A stretch of 39,977 nt of DNA, taken from NCBI GenBank assembly GCA_030740295.1, contig JASLXP010000375.1, forward strand, positions 1 to 39,977, read 5' to 3'. This document shows positions 1 to 8,761 of this stretch, piece after piece (position 1 is the first letter of the stretch; every line of letters begins with the position of its first letter). Under the pieces are notes generated by a model. It did no database searches. It saw only the letters and a list, made by a program, of their open reading frames with translations, and was not told where the DNA came from. A program made the position numbers and the translations under genes. Origin of the DNA: Planctomycetota bacterium (GTDB lineage: Bacteria > Planctomycetota > PUPC01 > JACPCR01).

Positions 1-1070
1 ACGGACTGGTCGGCATCGGCCGCGCCATTGATGAGAAGGATACGTCGGGAATTGGCGACAACGAACGGCACTCGGAACTGATTATCCTCCTGGATGGCGT
101 CCTTGGCGTTGATGGCGACCGCAGCGAAACTGCGCGCCGGACGATCCACACGGGCCGTAAGGTCGATGAGGATCTCTTCGTCCGGTTCGAGCTGGAACTC
201 AGCCTTGGGCGCTTCCTGGACACCGGGAATCGCGAGCGAAAGACGGGCTTCACCTTTCTCTTTTCCAAAATTCTTGATGCGAGTGAGGACGTGCGCGTCA
301 TCGCCTATGCGAGCGCGCCGGCCTCGAAGCTCGGAACTGACGATAGCAAGGTTTTCCGCCTTCGAGCCCGACACATTGACGAACACTACTTCGAGCTTCT
401 CGCCCATGCTCTCCTGGATGGATTGAATGGATGCGATGTCCCGCTGGTTCTGCGTCGCGAACGCGCTCTTGGTGAGATCGGAAAGCACCACGACCTGCGA
501 ACGGATCTCCTGCCGGCCCTGCACCATCTCGACCGCCTGGGCCACCGCGGTAGCAATGCCCTGTCCGCCGCCATCGCCAGGCTCGGCATCCTTGATGAGG
601 TCGAGAGCAAGCGAAGGATCGGAAGACCAGCCGGCGGCGACTTCATTGCGATCGCCCGAAACAATGAGCGCACATCGGCTCGGTTGTTGAATGTCCTTGA
701 AGAGATCCGTCGCCACTTTCTTCGCCGACTCGAAAGGCACGAATTCATTGCCGGATTCGTCCGCGGTCAGCATCTTCATGCTGGCGGATGTATCGAGCAC
801 GACAACAAGATTGCGCGGCGCAAGACTCTCGGAAGACATGAAAGGCCGCGCCATGGCCGCGACGAGAAGCGCAATGACCAGAAGGCGAATGAGCAACTGG
901 AGCGGATCGACGAGACGGGCGGCGAAGACGTTGTCTCTCTTTTCGGAACGCAGTAGCCAGGTGCCGGGGAATTCCTGGACGGGAAACCTGTTGCGCGCGA
1001 TCAGATGGATGATGATCGGCGCGGCAAGACCCGCGAGGCCGGTAAGCATGGATGCGTAGAGGAAGCTCAT
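1..1070 (-). CDS. BatA-like VWA membrane protein, 3' end beyond window
   Basis: The frame is open from an ATG at 1068-1070 to the left edge (356 codons), so the gene is partial at its 3' end. Residues 1-80 form the N-terminal membrane domain of the aerotolerance regulator/BatA family: a hydrophobic start (FLYASMLTGLAGLAAPIII), a short loop, and a second membrane segment (LLIRLLVIALLVAAMARPF). A VWA domain follows with the metal-site motif DTSAS and a later SDLT loop. After the VWA domain comes a beta-rich, probably periplasmic region. In the family this protein is membrane anchored and encoded next to a MoxR ATPase and a DUF58 protein, exactly as here (MoxR, DUF58, then this gene on one strand). 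The role is inferred to be envelope protein folding or stress tolerance; the substrate is unknown. Confidence 0.85.
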   Translation of the reverse strand, partial: MSFLYASMLTGLAGLAAPIIIHLIARNRFPVQEFPGTWLLRSEKRDNVFAARLVDPLQLLIRLLVIALLVAAMARPFMSSESLAPRNLVVVLDTSASMKMLTADESGNEFVPFESAKKVATDLFKDIQQPSRCALIVSGDRNEVAAGWSSDPSLALDLIKDAEPGDGGGQGIATAVAQAVEMVQGRQEIRSQVVVLSDLTKSAFATQNQRDIASIQSIQESMGEKLEVVFVNVSGSKAENLAIVSSELRGRRARIGDDAHVLTRIKNFGKEKGEARLSLAIPGVQEAPKAEFQLEPDEEILIDLTARVDRPARSFAAVAINAKDAIQEDNQFRVPFVVANSRRILLINGAADADQS

Positions 1071-1110
1071 GCTGCCATTCCTCGAAGATTCAGAGCTTGG
1101 CGGAACCGGG

Positions 1111-1281
1111 GTTGGAGTAACGCCTTCAGGCGGGCTCTTCGCTTGCGGCAGGACGCACAGACCCGGCTAAAGCCGTTACTCCAACTCCGCGCTTCGGGGT
1201 TGGCATGTTGGAGTAACGCCTTCAGGCGGGCTCTGCGTGCGTGGCCAGACGCCCAGACCCGGCTAAAGCCGTTACTCCAAC
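1111..1281. repeat. Two direct copies of a palindromic REP-like repeat
   Basis: Two copies (1111-1185 and 1207-1281) each begin with GTTGGAGTAACGCCTTCAGG and end with GGCTAAAGCCGTTACTCCAAC-like sequence. The two ends of each copy are imperfect reverse complements, so each copy could fold into a long hairpin with a variable loop. They lie between the DUF58 gene and the BatA-like gene. No protein is expected here, although both strands are open across the repeats. Confidence 0.85.
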
Positions 1282-1317
1282 TCCGTGCTTCGGGAGTGAT
1301 GAGTATTAGGCTCACTC

Positions 1318-2220
1318 TCATCGCTGTCTCCGAAAGATGAGATAGTCCCGCAACACCACTTCGATCGGGTCGCTTGTATTTACCAGGCGGTAGTCCGCGC
1401 CTGAACCTGTGCTGCCGTTGCGGATTTCAGTGCAAAACTGGTTAAGTCGATTCAGGTAGTCCTGGCGCTGGCGGATGGGATCGAGCATGACTTCCTGGTC
1501 GGTTTCGATGTCCCGGAAGTTGGAGAGATCCTCGTAGGGGAATTCGATTTCGTCGTGATCGAGGAGATGGAAGAGCACGACTTCGTGTCCCTGGACGATC
1601 AGGTGGCGGATGCCGTCGATGGTCTGCTCGACGTCGCCGTGACAATCGCTGATCAGAACGAAGATGCCGCGGCGGCGGAGGCGTTGGGCGACTTTCTTCA
1701 GGACATTGCTGAGGTCGGTGACAGACTCTGCCTGTAAGTCTTCGAGTCTTGAAAGCAGGCTGAGGAGATGGCGCTGGCCCTGTCGGGGCGGGAGAAAATC
1801 AACGATGTCGTCTTTGAACGTGATGAGCCCGGCCGCGTCCTGCTGCTTGATGATGAGGTGACACAGCGAGGCGGCGAGGTAGTTGCCGTATTCGAGTTTC
1901 TTGAGCCGGCGGGGATCAATCGGCTGGTAGTCCATCGACCCGCTGATGTCCAGCAGACAGACGACGTTCATGTTCGATTCCATCTCGAACCGTTTGACGA
2001 AATGTCTTTCCGTTCGAGCGTAGGCCTTCCAATCGATGAGTTTTGGAGCGTCGCCGGGCGCGTATTCGCGGTAATCCTTGAACTCGACGCTGTAGCCGTA
2101 GAAAGGCGAGCGATGCCGCGAGGCGTAGAGTCCCTCGACTAGAAATCGGGCGACGATTTCTATGTTGGGGAGAGAACGCAGGATCTCAGGATCGAGGAAT
2201 CGGAATGTTGAGGAAGTCAT
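1318..2220 (-). CDS. DUF58 domain protein (VWA-like fold)
   Basis: A 300-aa protein of the DUF58 family. The signature stretch is visible near residues 48-80: YREYAPGD, then IDWKAYARTERHFVKRFE. A VWA-type metal site follows (LLDISGSMDY, around residues 90-98), with a later ISDCHGD strand-loop. There is no signal peptide or membrane segment, so it is probably cytoplasmic. In the family it is paired with a MoxR-type AAA+ ATPase, thought to act as a chaperone for metal-dependent or envelope proteins. Here it lies between the MoxR gene and a BatA-like gene, all on the minus strand. The start at 2220 has no clear Shine-Dalgarno sequence. The spacer on its 5' side holds a palindromic repeat. The family call is firm; the cellular role is inference. 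Confidence 0.93.
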   Translation of the reverse strand: MTSSTFRFLDPEILRSLPNIEIVARFLVEGLYASRHRSPFYGYSVEFKDYREYAPGDAPKLIDWKAYARTERHFVKRFEMESNMNVVCLLDISGSMDYQPIDPRRLKKLEYGNYLAASLCHLIIKQQDAAGLITFKDDIVDFLPPRQGQRHLLSLLSRLEDLQAESVTDLSNVLKKVAQRLRRRGIFVLISDCHGDVEQTIDGIRHLIVQGHEVVLFHLLDHDEIEFPYEDLSNFRDIETDQEVMLDPIRQRQDYLNRLNQFCTEIRNGSTGSGADYRLVNTSDPIEVVLRDYLIFRRQR

Positions 2221-2244
2221 TGGTGTTCATTAGACGACACAGGG

Positions 2245-2318
2245 GTTGGAGTAACGCCTTTATTTAGGCGGGTCTGGGAGGTCACCGGCGCGCGCCCGGC
2301 TAAAGCCGTTACTCCAAC
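2245..2318. repeat. Third copy of the palindromic REP-like repeat
   Basis: Same element as at 1111-1281: it starts GTTGGAGTAACGCCTT and ends GGCTAAAGCCGTTACTCCAAC-like, with a different loop. It fills most of the spacer between the MoxR gene and the DUF58 gene. Confidence 0.85.
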
Positions 2319-2360
2319 TCCGGCATCGATTTCTGTAACTGCACCACAAACGATAAGTCT

Positions 2361-3368
<1,008 letters not shown>

Positions 3369-3484
3369 GATGAAGAAGAATGGAGTGGTGGAGTATTGGA
3401 GTGTTGGAAGAAAGGAGCGCAGCGTAACGATTAACTGTTCAACCTGATTCACCTGCCGCGCAAGGGACTTGTCGATTTAAAGAT

Positions 3485-3580
3485 GCCACCGGCTTGCCCG
3501 ACGGAGGCTCACATTTCGGATTTGCGGGCATGCTGATGACAGCTTCCAAAGCGTGAAACTCCACTGGGCAAGCCCGTGGC
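3485..3580. repeat. Imperfect inverted repeat between MoxR and regulator genes
   Basis: GCCACCGGCTTGCCCGACGG at 3485-3504 and CCACTGGGCAAGCCCGTGGC at 3561-3580 are near reverse complements, separated by 56 bases. The region 3369-3597 holds no gene I can support. The pair could be a dispersed repeat or a loose terminator for the minus-strand regulator gene; there is no T-tract. Confidence 0.5.
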
Positions 3581-3597
3581 TTCTCTTGAATGCCTCC

Positions 3598-4665
3598 TCA
3601 TCTGTAGTTTCCGTTGTCCTTGAATTTTGCAGAAACGCGGGTGACGGATTTGAGCGATCCGCCCATCCGCTGGCGATCGATGCTGTCAGTACAGATCTTC
3701 AGAACTTCACGCACGTCATAGCCGAGGTGGCGGATGGGCAGCTTACCCTTGGTCACCAGGGGCAGATTGCAGTGGGCGATGACATCGAGTTCTTCCGGAA
3801 TGCGGACGCCCGCGTCCATGAGGCCCTGCACCACGTGCTCGGCGAGATTATCGTCGCCGATGATGAGGGCATCGGGTCGTTCCTTCTGTTTCTTGTGCAC
3901 GAGCAGATGGCTGAGATGGCGGGCCTGGGCCGGGTAGTCCAGGCTGACTTGGTGAAGCCAGTAATCGCGGGTGGAAAGCGGGGCACCGCGTGTACGGCTT
4001 CGGATGCTGCGGCAGTAGGAAGCGAAGTTGCCGGGACAGGTGATAAGGGCCAGGCGACGCCGTCCTCGCTCGGAGAAGCTGCGGAAGGCGTTGTCCATGA
4101 ATGAAGGACCGTCGAATTCCACGACCGGCAACTGTGGCATGTCGGCGTCTCGTGTCATGATGGCGATACGAGGCATGCCCGGATGTTCCAGCACGGGGGG
4201 CCCGCGCCAGTAATGGCACTGGGTGGTGAAGATCAGGCCGGCGACCTGTTGCGTCAGGACATCGGTGACGAGTTCCTGATCCTGTTCGGATCCCGTGTGG
4301 TCATTACTGCGGAAGTAAAGTCGGACCCTGCGAGGGGTGTCATCGGCATTAATCGTTTCGGCCTCCGCGGCAAGGGAGCGATAGAACAGCGAAGTCTCCA
4401 GATCCGCCGCGTCGCTGAGGAAGACCATGCCGTAACAACATAGGTGCGGCGGATGTTCAGAGACGAAAGTTCCGAGCTTTCCCCGCGCCTGAACGAACCC
4501 GCCTTCGATTAGGCAATCCAGGGCCCGCTGCACGGTAACCCGACTGGCCCGAAACTGCCTCTCCAGCTCGGTGCGCGTTGGAAGCCGTCCACCGGTGGGG
4601 AAGGCACCACCAACGATCTGACCGCGAAGGGCAGTTTCAATTTCCTGACGTTTACCGTTTTGCAT
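3598..4665 (-). CDS. GntR-type transcriptional regulator with LacI-like sensor domain
   Basis: A 355-aa regulator. Residues 1-70 are a winged helix-turn-helix of the GntR class: IETALRGQIVGGAFPTGGRLPTRTELERQF, then SRVTVQRALDCLIEGGFVQARGKLGTFV. From about residue 75 the protein reads as a LacI/GalR-type periplasmic-binding-like ligand domain (DALIIGDDNLAEHVVQGLMDAGVRIPEELDVI is typical). The architecture fits a sugar- or metabolite-sensing repressor, but the ligand cannot be read from sequence. It is divergent from the large Ser/Thr kinase at 4868, with a perfect 22-bp palindrome 52 bases upstream of its start codon, likely its own operator. The last residues (SAKFKDNGNYR) run into a repeat-rich spacer. 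Confidence 0.9.
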   Translation of the reverse strand: MQNGKRQEIETALRGQIVGGAFPTGGRLPTRTELERQFRASRVTVQRALDCLIEGGFVQARGKLGTFVSEHPPHLCCYGMVFLSDAADLETSLFYRSLAAEAETINADDTPRRVRLYFRSNDHTGSEQDQELVTDVLTQQVAGLIFTTQCHYWRGPPVLEHPGMPRIAIMTRDADMPQLPVVEFDGPSFMDNAFRSFSERGRRRLALITCPGNFASYCRSIRSRTRGAPLSTRDYWLHQVSLDYPAQARHLSHLLVHKKQKERPDALIIGDDNLAEHVVQGLMDAGVRIPEELDVIAHCNLPLVTKGKLPIRHLGYDVREVLKICTDSIDRQRMGGSLKSVTRVSAKFKDNGNYR

Positions 4666-4688
4666 CCGAATCTGACAGCGCAGGAGCT

Positions 4689-4713
4689 ATTTCAGCCGAA
4701 GCCGTGCTGAAAT
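4689..4713. promoter_or_regulatory. Short inverted repeat in regulator leader
   Basis: The 8-base arms ATTTCAGC and GCTGAAAT are separated by 9 bases, immediately beside the 22-bp palindrome and inside the predicted 5' leader of the minus-strand regulator. It could be a leader hairpin or a secondary operator. The arms are exact; the role is a guess. Confidence 0.45.
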
Positions 4714-4765
4714 TTGTAGTTTACTCGCGAGTAAACTATATAAAACATATCTTTAAGGAAGACAA
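4714..4765. promoter_or_regulatory. Divergent promoters sharing a 22-bp palindromic operator
   Basis: At 4717-4738 the arm TAGTTTACTCG is followed directly by its exact reverse complement. On the plus strand, TTGTAG (4714-4719), a 17-bp spacer and TATATA (4737-4742) form a sigma70-like promoter, so the palindrome fills the spacer. On the minus strand, TTGTCT (4760-4765), 17 bp and the same TATATA form a second promoter, so the palindrome lies just downstream of its -10. The size and symmetry suit a dimeric GntR/LacI-type repressor. A bound protein would be expected to block both the regulator gene and the kinase gene. The palindrome is certain; the promoter hexamers are matches by eye. Confidence 0.65.
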
Positions 4766-4867
4766 ACGCTGGAACTTCGTGAAGGTTTGCCGAATCCAGT
4801 TCTTGTCTGGATTGCAGAGGTGACAGGTGTATCATCCACCGAAACTCCTTGACGCGATCTTAATCCG

Positions 4868-7800
4868 ATGGCGAAGAAAATCGGCCCTTACGAAATCATT
4901 GAGAAGCTCGGCGATGGGCAGATGGGTATGGTGTACAAGGCGAAGAAGGACGACGGTACCCTCGTCGCTCTAAAAGTGCTCAAATCGGAACTCGCCGAGG
5001 CGAGCTCCTTTGTCCGGAGATTCGAGAGAGAGGCCAAGGCTGCCCTCACGTTTGATCACCCTTACCTGGTGAAGGCCTTCGATGTGGGCAAGGCGGAAGG
5101 TTACTACTTTTTTGCGATGGAATATGTGGATGGTGAAGACCTGCAGTTGAAGCTCAAACGAGGCGAAAGTCTTGACGAAGGGCAGGCACTCTATGTTGCC
5201 AAGTGCGTGGCAGAGGCCCTGCAGTTCGCCTGGGAGCGCAACATCGTCCATCGAGACATTAAGCCGGCGAACATCATGATTCAGGTGGATGGCCGTATTC
5301 GGCTGATGGATCTTGGCCTGGCCAAAGACGTCACAGACGAGAATGCCACCGTCACCCAGGCCGGCGGCGTCCTTGGCTCGCCGGCCTACGCCGCGCCGGA
5401 GCAGCTCGAAGGTAAAGTGGACGTGGATGTGCGCGCGGACCTGTACGCACTGGGCACGACGCTTTTTCATCTCACATGCGGAAGGCCCCCCTTTATTGGG
5501 CCGTCCGCCGGTGTCGTGGCATCCAACAACCTCACTGAGCCGTTGCCCAACCCAAAGGAGATCAACCCGGATCTTTCGGAGCCATTCTGTGAATTGCTCG
5601 GTGGCCTCACCGAAAAGAAAGCTGACGACCGGTTTCAGAATCCGACCGATTTCCTCGAGGCCATCGAAAGAGTTCTCAAAGGCGAGTCCGTCTCAAAGAA
5701 CCGGTCTACAAAGGCAATCCCCGGTGCTGTCAGTCGTTCGCGGATCAAAGCCAGCGCCACCCGGGACGAGCCCGGCTTGCCCTTCCCTCCATACGCTGCG
5801 GTCTTGGTTCTTATGATCGGACTGGGAGCTGTTTACTTCTTTAAACAGAGAGACTCCGGCCCCAGACACCTCACCAGGGCCAACAAAGGAGCGACCCCAA
5901 AACAGGAAACCAAATCAGTCAATCGGAGAGAGGTGACACCAGATCGCGGCAAAGCCACGGAAGAGGTCCATAAACTTCCGGCCGCAATGACGGCGGGAAA
6001 GAGTGGAGACGACCACAGGCAAGCTGAAAGAGACGCGCCCCAAACAGCGGATTCGGGACGCCTGCAACAGACAGACACAAGCCAGCCAACGTCGGCGGCC
6101 AAAAACAGAACTGAAGAGGGGAACGGGGCCGCGCTTCAAACCGAGAAGACCAAGCCCGTCGATCCGCAGAAAACTGAGCAGGTGAAAGTAAGCAAAGTGG
6201 TCGTGCCTCAATGGGCTCCTCTGATACCGGAGGTGGTCAACGTCCAGAATGGCTCCACCCTCTCCCTGCGGCCTGATTATTCGTTGCTCATGAGCCGTGC
6301 GAACGCCAAGACCGAAGTCTACGGAATTCGCATGTCTTCTCCGCTGGACAAGATCACGGGCGTACGGATTGAGGTCCTGCCTGATCCAGTATGGGGTGGC
6401 CAGTTGTCGCCCTGCGCGGGCGGCAAATTCGCTCTTACAGAATTCGAAGTCTTCAGGCGAGTGAAAGGGGGAGCATTGGAGCGCGTCGTGATGGGTGCAG
6501 CAGAAGCGACGCACTCGCAGGGGGACCAGCCGATCTCCAATGTCATCGACGGCAAAGCTGAAACTCCGTGGGGTATTCATCCCAGGGGCAAAGAGGCCCA
6601 AACGGCCATGGTGCTGCCCAGGGTGCCTGTCAAGGGCACCAAAGACGAGCTTCTCCTCGTTCGAATCCGGCAGGAGGCCAAGGATCCGGGGCGCTTGATA
6701 GGGAGATTTCGGATTTCCGTGACGGATTTTGAATCTCCCGATTTGACTGCGCCTCTTATAAAATCTCCGCCAATTCAATTGCCGCCCCTTACACCCCGGC
6801 TTCTCGGCAACACAGTGCTGGGCAAAGGCAAGAAGGACCTGCAGCAAGGCACACTTAATGTGTACGCAGGCAGCCCCGTTCCCGCTCCGGGTTTTATTCG
6901 TGAGATACTGATTCACACGGAAGGACTGGGCGGGCGCTTCGGTTTTCACATTCTGCGTCCATCCAATGGCAAGCATCAGCTTGTGTACTCACACACGTTC
7001 GAATCTAAAAAGAAGGGGATCGTTACTTTCAAACTGCCCGCGCTTGTCGTCGTGGAGAAGGGAGATCTGATTGCCCATCATGCACACTTCGGTGCCACCT
7101 ATGTGGTCAGGAAAGACAGTAAAGACCTCACCTTTCATCCCTTTAATGTGAGTAAACTGAAATCTGCTGCAAAGCTCGATCTGAGTAAAGAGAAACGGAC
7201 AGAAAGTCCCAGGGCCTATCTTCTTTCTGCCCACTTCATCCCCGACCCCGTCCGTCTGCCGGCCTTTCGTTCAAAGAAAGAGCAGGCATGGCACGTCATG
7301 ATGGAGAGCTTCTGGGATCCTTACATCGAGAGTATGAGGTCGAAGGATTTCGATGCGGCCATGAAAACTCTCGGACCCGTGAAGGAACATCCGATTTTGC
7401 ATAAGAATCTCAGCGGCGATGTTGAGCACATGCGCGGATTCTTTAAGCGAGTGGACGCAGGCATGCCCACGATGATTGGACGAACCGTTCGTGTGAAAGG
7501 GATCGGTATGAAGGTCCACAGAGTTGAGAACGGCAGACTCAAACTGAAACAAGGTGCGACCGAGATAGACCTTGGCAGCGAAATCCTGGACCAGACGATA
7601 ATTCTGAAATTGGGGCTTCCGCAAGGTAAGACGCAGACACACGTAAAAGCGTTGTACCACTATTTATTCAGCCCATCCGCAGCCATTCGGTCTATTGAGG
7701 CAGCAATAGAGGCAGGGAGCCACATGGGAGTTTACCTCAGTCGCATGAAACCGCGACTTCTCCTGTCTTGCACTGCGTCCGGGGCCAAAGCAGAGGTGCA

Positions 7801-8746
7801 CGCCAAATCGCGGGGACATTGGGTGCCCTTGAGAACCAATGAAACATTGCCTCTCGAGTTGGAGATGCGGTCCGGGGGCACTTTCCGTGTCACCGTCAAC
7901 AAGACCGGTTATTCTCCTGAAGAGATCCAGGTCGTCCCGAATCGCAAGGGTGATTTCATTCAGAAGGTCACGCTCCGGAAGATCCGGCTGCCGGCAGGAT
8001 TCAAGCGCGCTTCTGGTGGCAAAGATCGTTTCGACAATCCCATCAGAAAAAAGGGAATCGGGGCACTGCCCGGAGAAATCGTTCACAGAAAGTCTGACAT
8101 GCACATGGTGCTCATGCCGTCCGGCGAATTCACCATGGGTTCGGCTGCCGACAAACCGAAACACAAGGTGAGGATCTCGCTGCCGTTCTACGTAGGAAAG
8201 TACGAAATGACTCAATCAGAGTGGGCAAAGGCAATGCCCAAAGAGAAAAGTCATAGCAGCCCTGACATGCCGGCAACTTCCGTAGACTGGCACAAGATTC
8301 AGGAACTCGTGCTTGCGTTGAACAAGGGCCTGGGATCCTCAGGCAGGTTCGCTCATGTATCGGAAGCACAGTGGGAGTATGCGTGCCGAGCCGGATCGAC
8401 GGGTAAGTACTGCTTCGGCGACAACGCGGCCAAGCTGGGTGAGTACGCCTGGTTCAGTGGAAATTCAGGCGGAAAGATGAAAGTGGTCGGAGGAAAGAAA
8501 CCAAACGCATGGGGCGTCTACGACATGCATGGAAACGCCTGGGAATTTGTCTTCGACGGATGGGGTAACTATTCCTCGAAACCTCAGAGAGACCCGTTGG
8601 GGCCTGAGAATCCAAAGGAATGTGTAGTCCGTGGGCTCGGAGCGAATAAGAGCGCAAATGATGTACGTTGTTCCATACGCCAGAAGTGGAGCAAGAAGAA
8701 CCCCAATGGAATGATCGGATTCAGACTGGTTCTGAATCTGAGATAG
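4868..8746 (+). CDS. Ser/Thr kinase with PSD1-like ectodomain and FGE-sulfatase domain
   Basis: A 1292-aa protein with several domains. Residues 7-270 are a Hanks-type kinase: glycine loop GDGQMGMVY, Lys36 in VALKVLK, HRDIKPAN with Asp130, and DLG (Asp148) in place of DFG. A single membrane segment lies at about 304-325 (YAAVLVLMIGLGAVYFF), followed by a charged, Gln/Lys/Thr-rich linker to about 450. At about 457-630 a beta-rich domain (KITGVRIEVLPDP, ALTEFEVF) resembles segments of planctomycete PSD1/DUF1553 proteins. The C-terminus from about 1068 is a formylglycine-generating-enzyme-like domain (MVLMPSGEFTMGS, VSEAQWEYACRAGSTGKY, WGVYDMHGNAWEF, GFRLVL). That fold is used widely as a lectin- or ligand-like module, and enzymatic activity is not implied. 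Likely a transmembrane sensor kinase. Divergent from the regulator at 3598; no clear ribosome binding site. Confidence 0.92.
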   Translation: MAKKIGPYEIIEKLGDGQMGMVYKAKKDDGTLVALKVLKSELAEASSFVRRFEREAKAALTFDHPYLVKAFDVGKAEGYYFFAMEYVDGEDLQLKLKRGESLDEGQALYVAKCVAEALQFAWERNIVHRDIKPANIMIQVDGRIRLMDLGLAKDVTDENATVTQAGGVLGSPAYAAPEQLEGKVDVDVRADLYALGTTLFHLTCGRPPFIGPSAGVVASNNLTEPLPNPKEINPDLSEPFCELLGGLTEKKADDRFQNPTDFLEAIERVLKGESVSKNRSTKAIPGAVSRSRIKASATRDEPGLPFPPYAAVLVLMIGLGAVYFFKQRDSGPRHLTRANKGATPKQETKSVNRREVTPDRGKATEEVHKLPAAMTAGKSGDDHRQAERDAPQTADSGRLQQTDTSQPTSAAKNRTEEGNGAALQTEKTKPVDPQKTEQVKVSKVVVPQWAPLIPEVVNVQNGSTLSLRPDYSLLMSRANAKTEVYGIRMSSPLDKITGVRIEVLPDPVWGGQLSPCAGGKFALTEFEVFRRVKGGALERVVMGAAEATHSQGDQPISNVIDGKAETPWGIHPRGKEAQTAMVLPRVPVKGTKDELLLVRIRQEAKDPGRLIGRFRISVTDFESPDLTAPLIKSPPIQLPPLTPRLLGNTVLGKGKKDLQQGTLNVYAGSPVPAPGFIREILIHTEGLGGRFGFHILRPSNGKHQLVYSHTFESKKKGIVTFKLPALVVVEKGDLIAHHAHFGATYVVRKDSKDLTFHPFNVSKLKSAAKLDLSKEKRTESPRAYLLSAHFIPDPVRLPAFRSKKEQAWHVMMESFWDPYIESMRSKDFDAAMKTLGPVKEHPILHKNLSGDVEHMRGFFKRVDAGMPTMIGRTVRVKGIGMKVHRVENGRLKLKQGATEIDLGSEILDQTIILKLGLPQGKTQTHVKALYHYLFSPSAAIRSIEAAIEAGSHMGVYLSRMKPRLLLSCTASGAKAEVHAKSRGHWVPLRTNETLPLELEMRSGGTFRVTVNKTGYSPEEIQVVPNRKGDFIQKVTLRKIRLPAGFKRASGGKDRFDNPIRKKGIGALPGEIVHRKSDMHMVLMPSGEFTMGSAADKPKHKVRISLPFYVGKYEMTQSEWAKAMPKEKSHSSPDMPATSVDWHKIQELVLALNKGLGSSGRFAHVSEAQWEYACRAGSTGKYCFGDNAAKLGEYAWFSGNSGGKMKVVGGKKPNAWGVYDMHGNAWEFVFDGWGNYSSKPQRDPLGPENPKECVVRGLGANKSANDVRCSIRQKWSKKNPNGMIGFRLVLNLR

Positions 8747-8761
8747 GCGGAAGCCTGTCCG

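Noticed and set aside
1005..1340. Repeat-encoded small proteins on both strands
   Set aside because: They are translations of the palindromic repeats, not genes.
5915..6976. 353-residue frame on the minus strand inside the large kinase gene
   Set aside because: It is antisense to a well-supported kinase gene and has no recognisable protein features.
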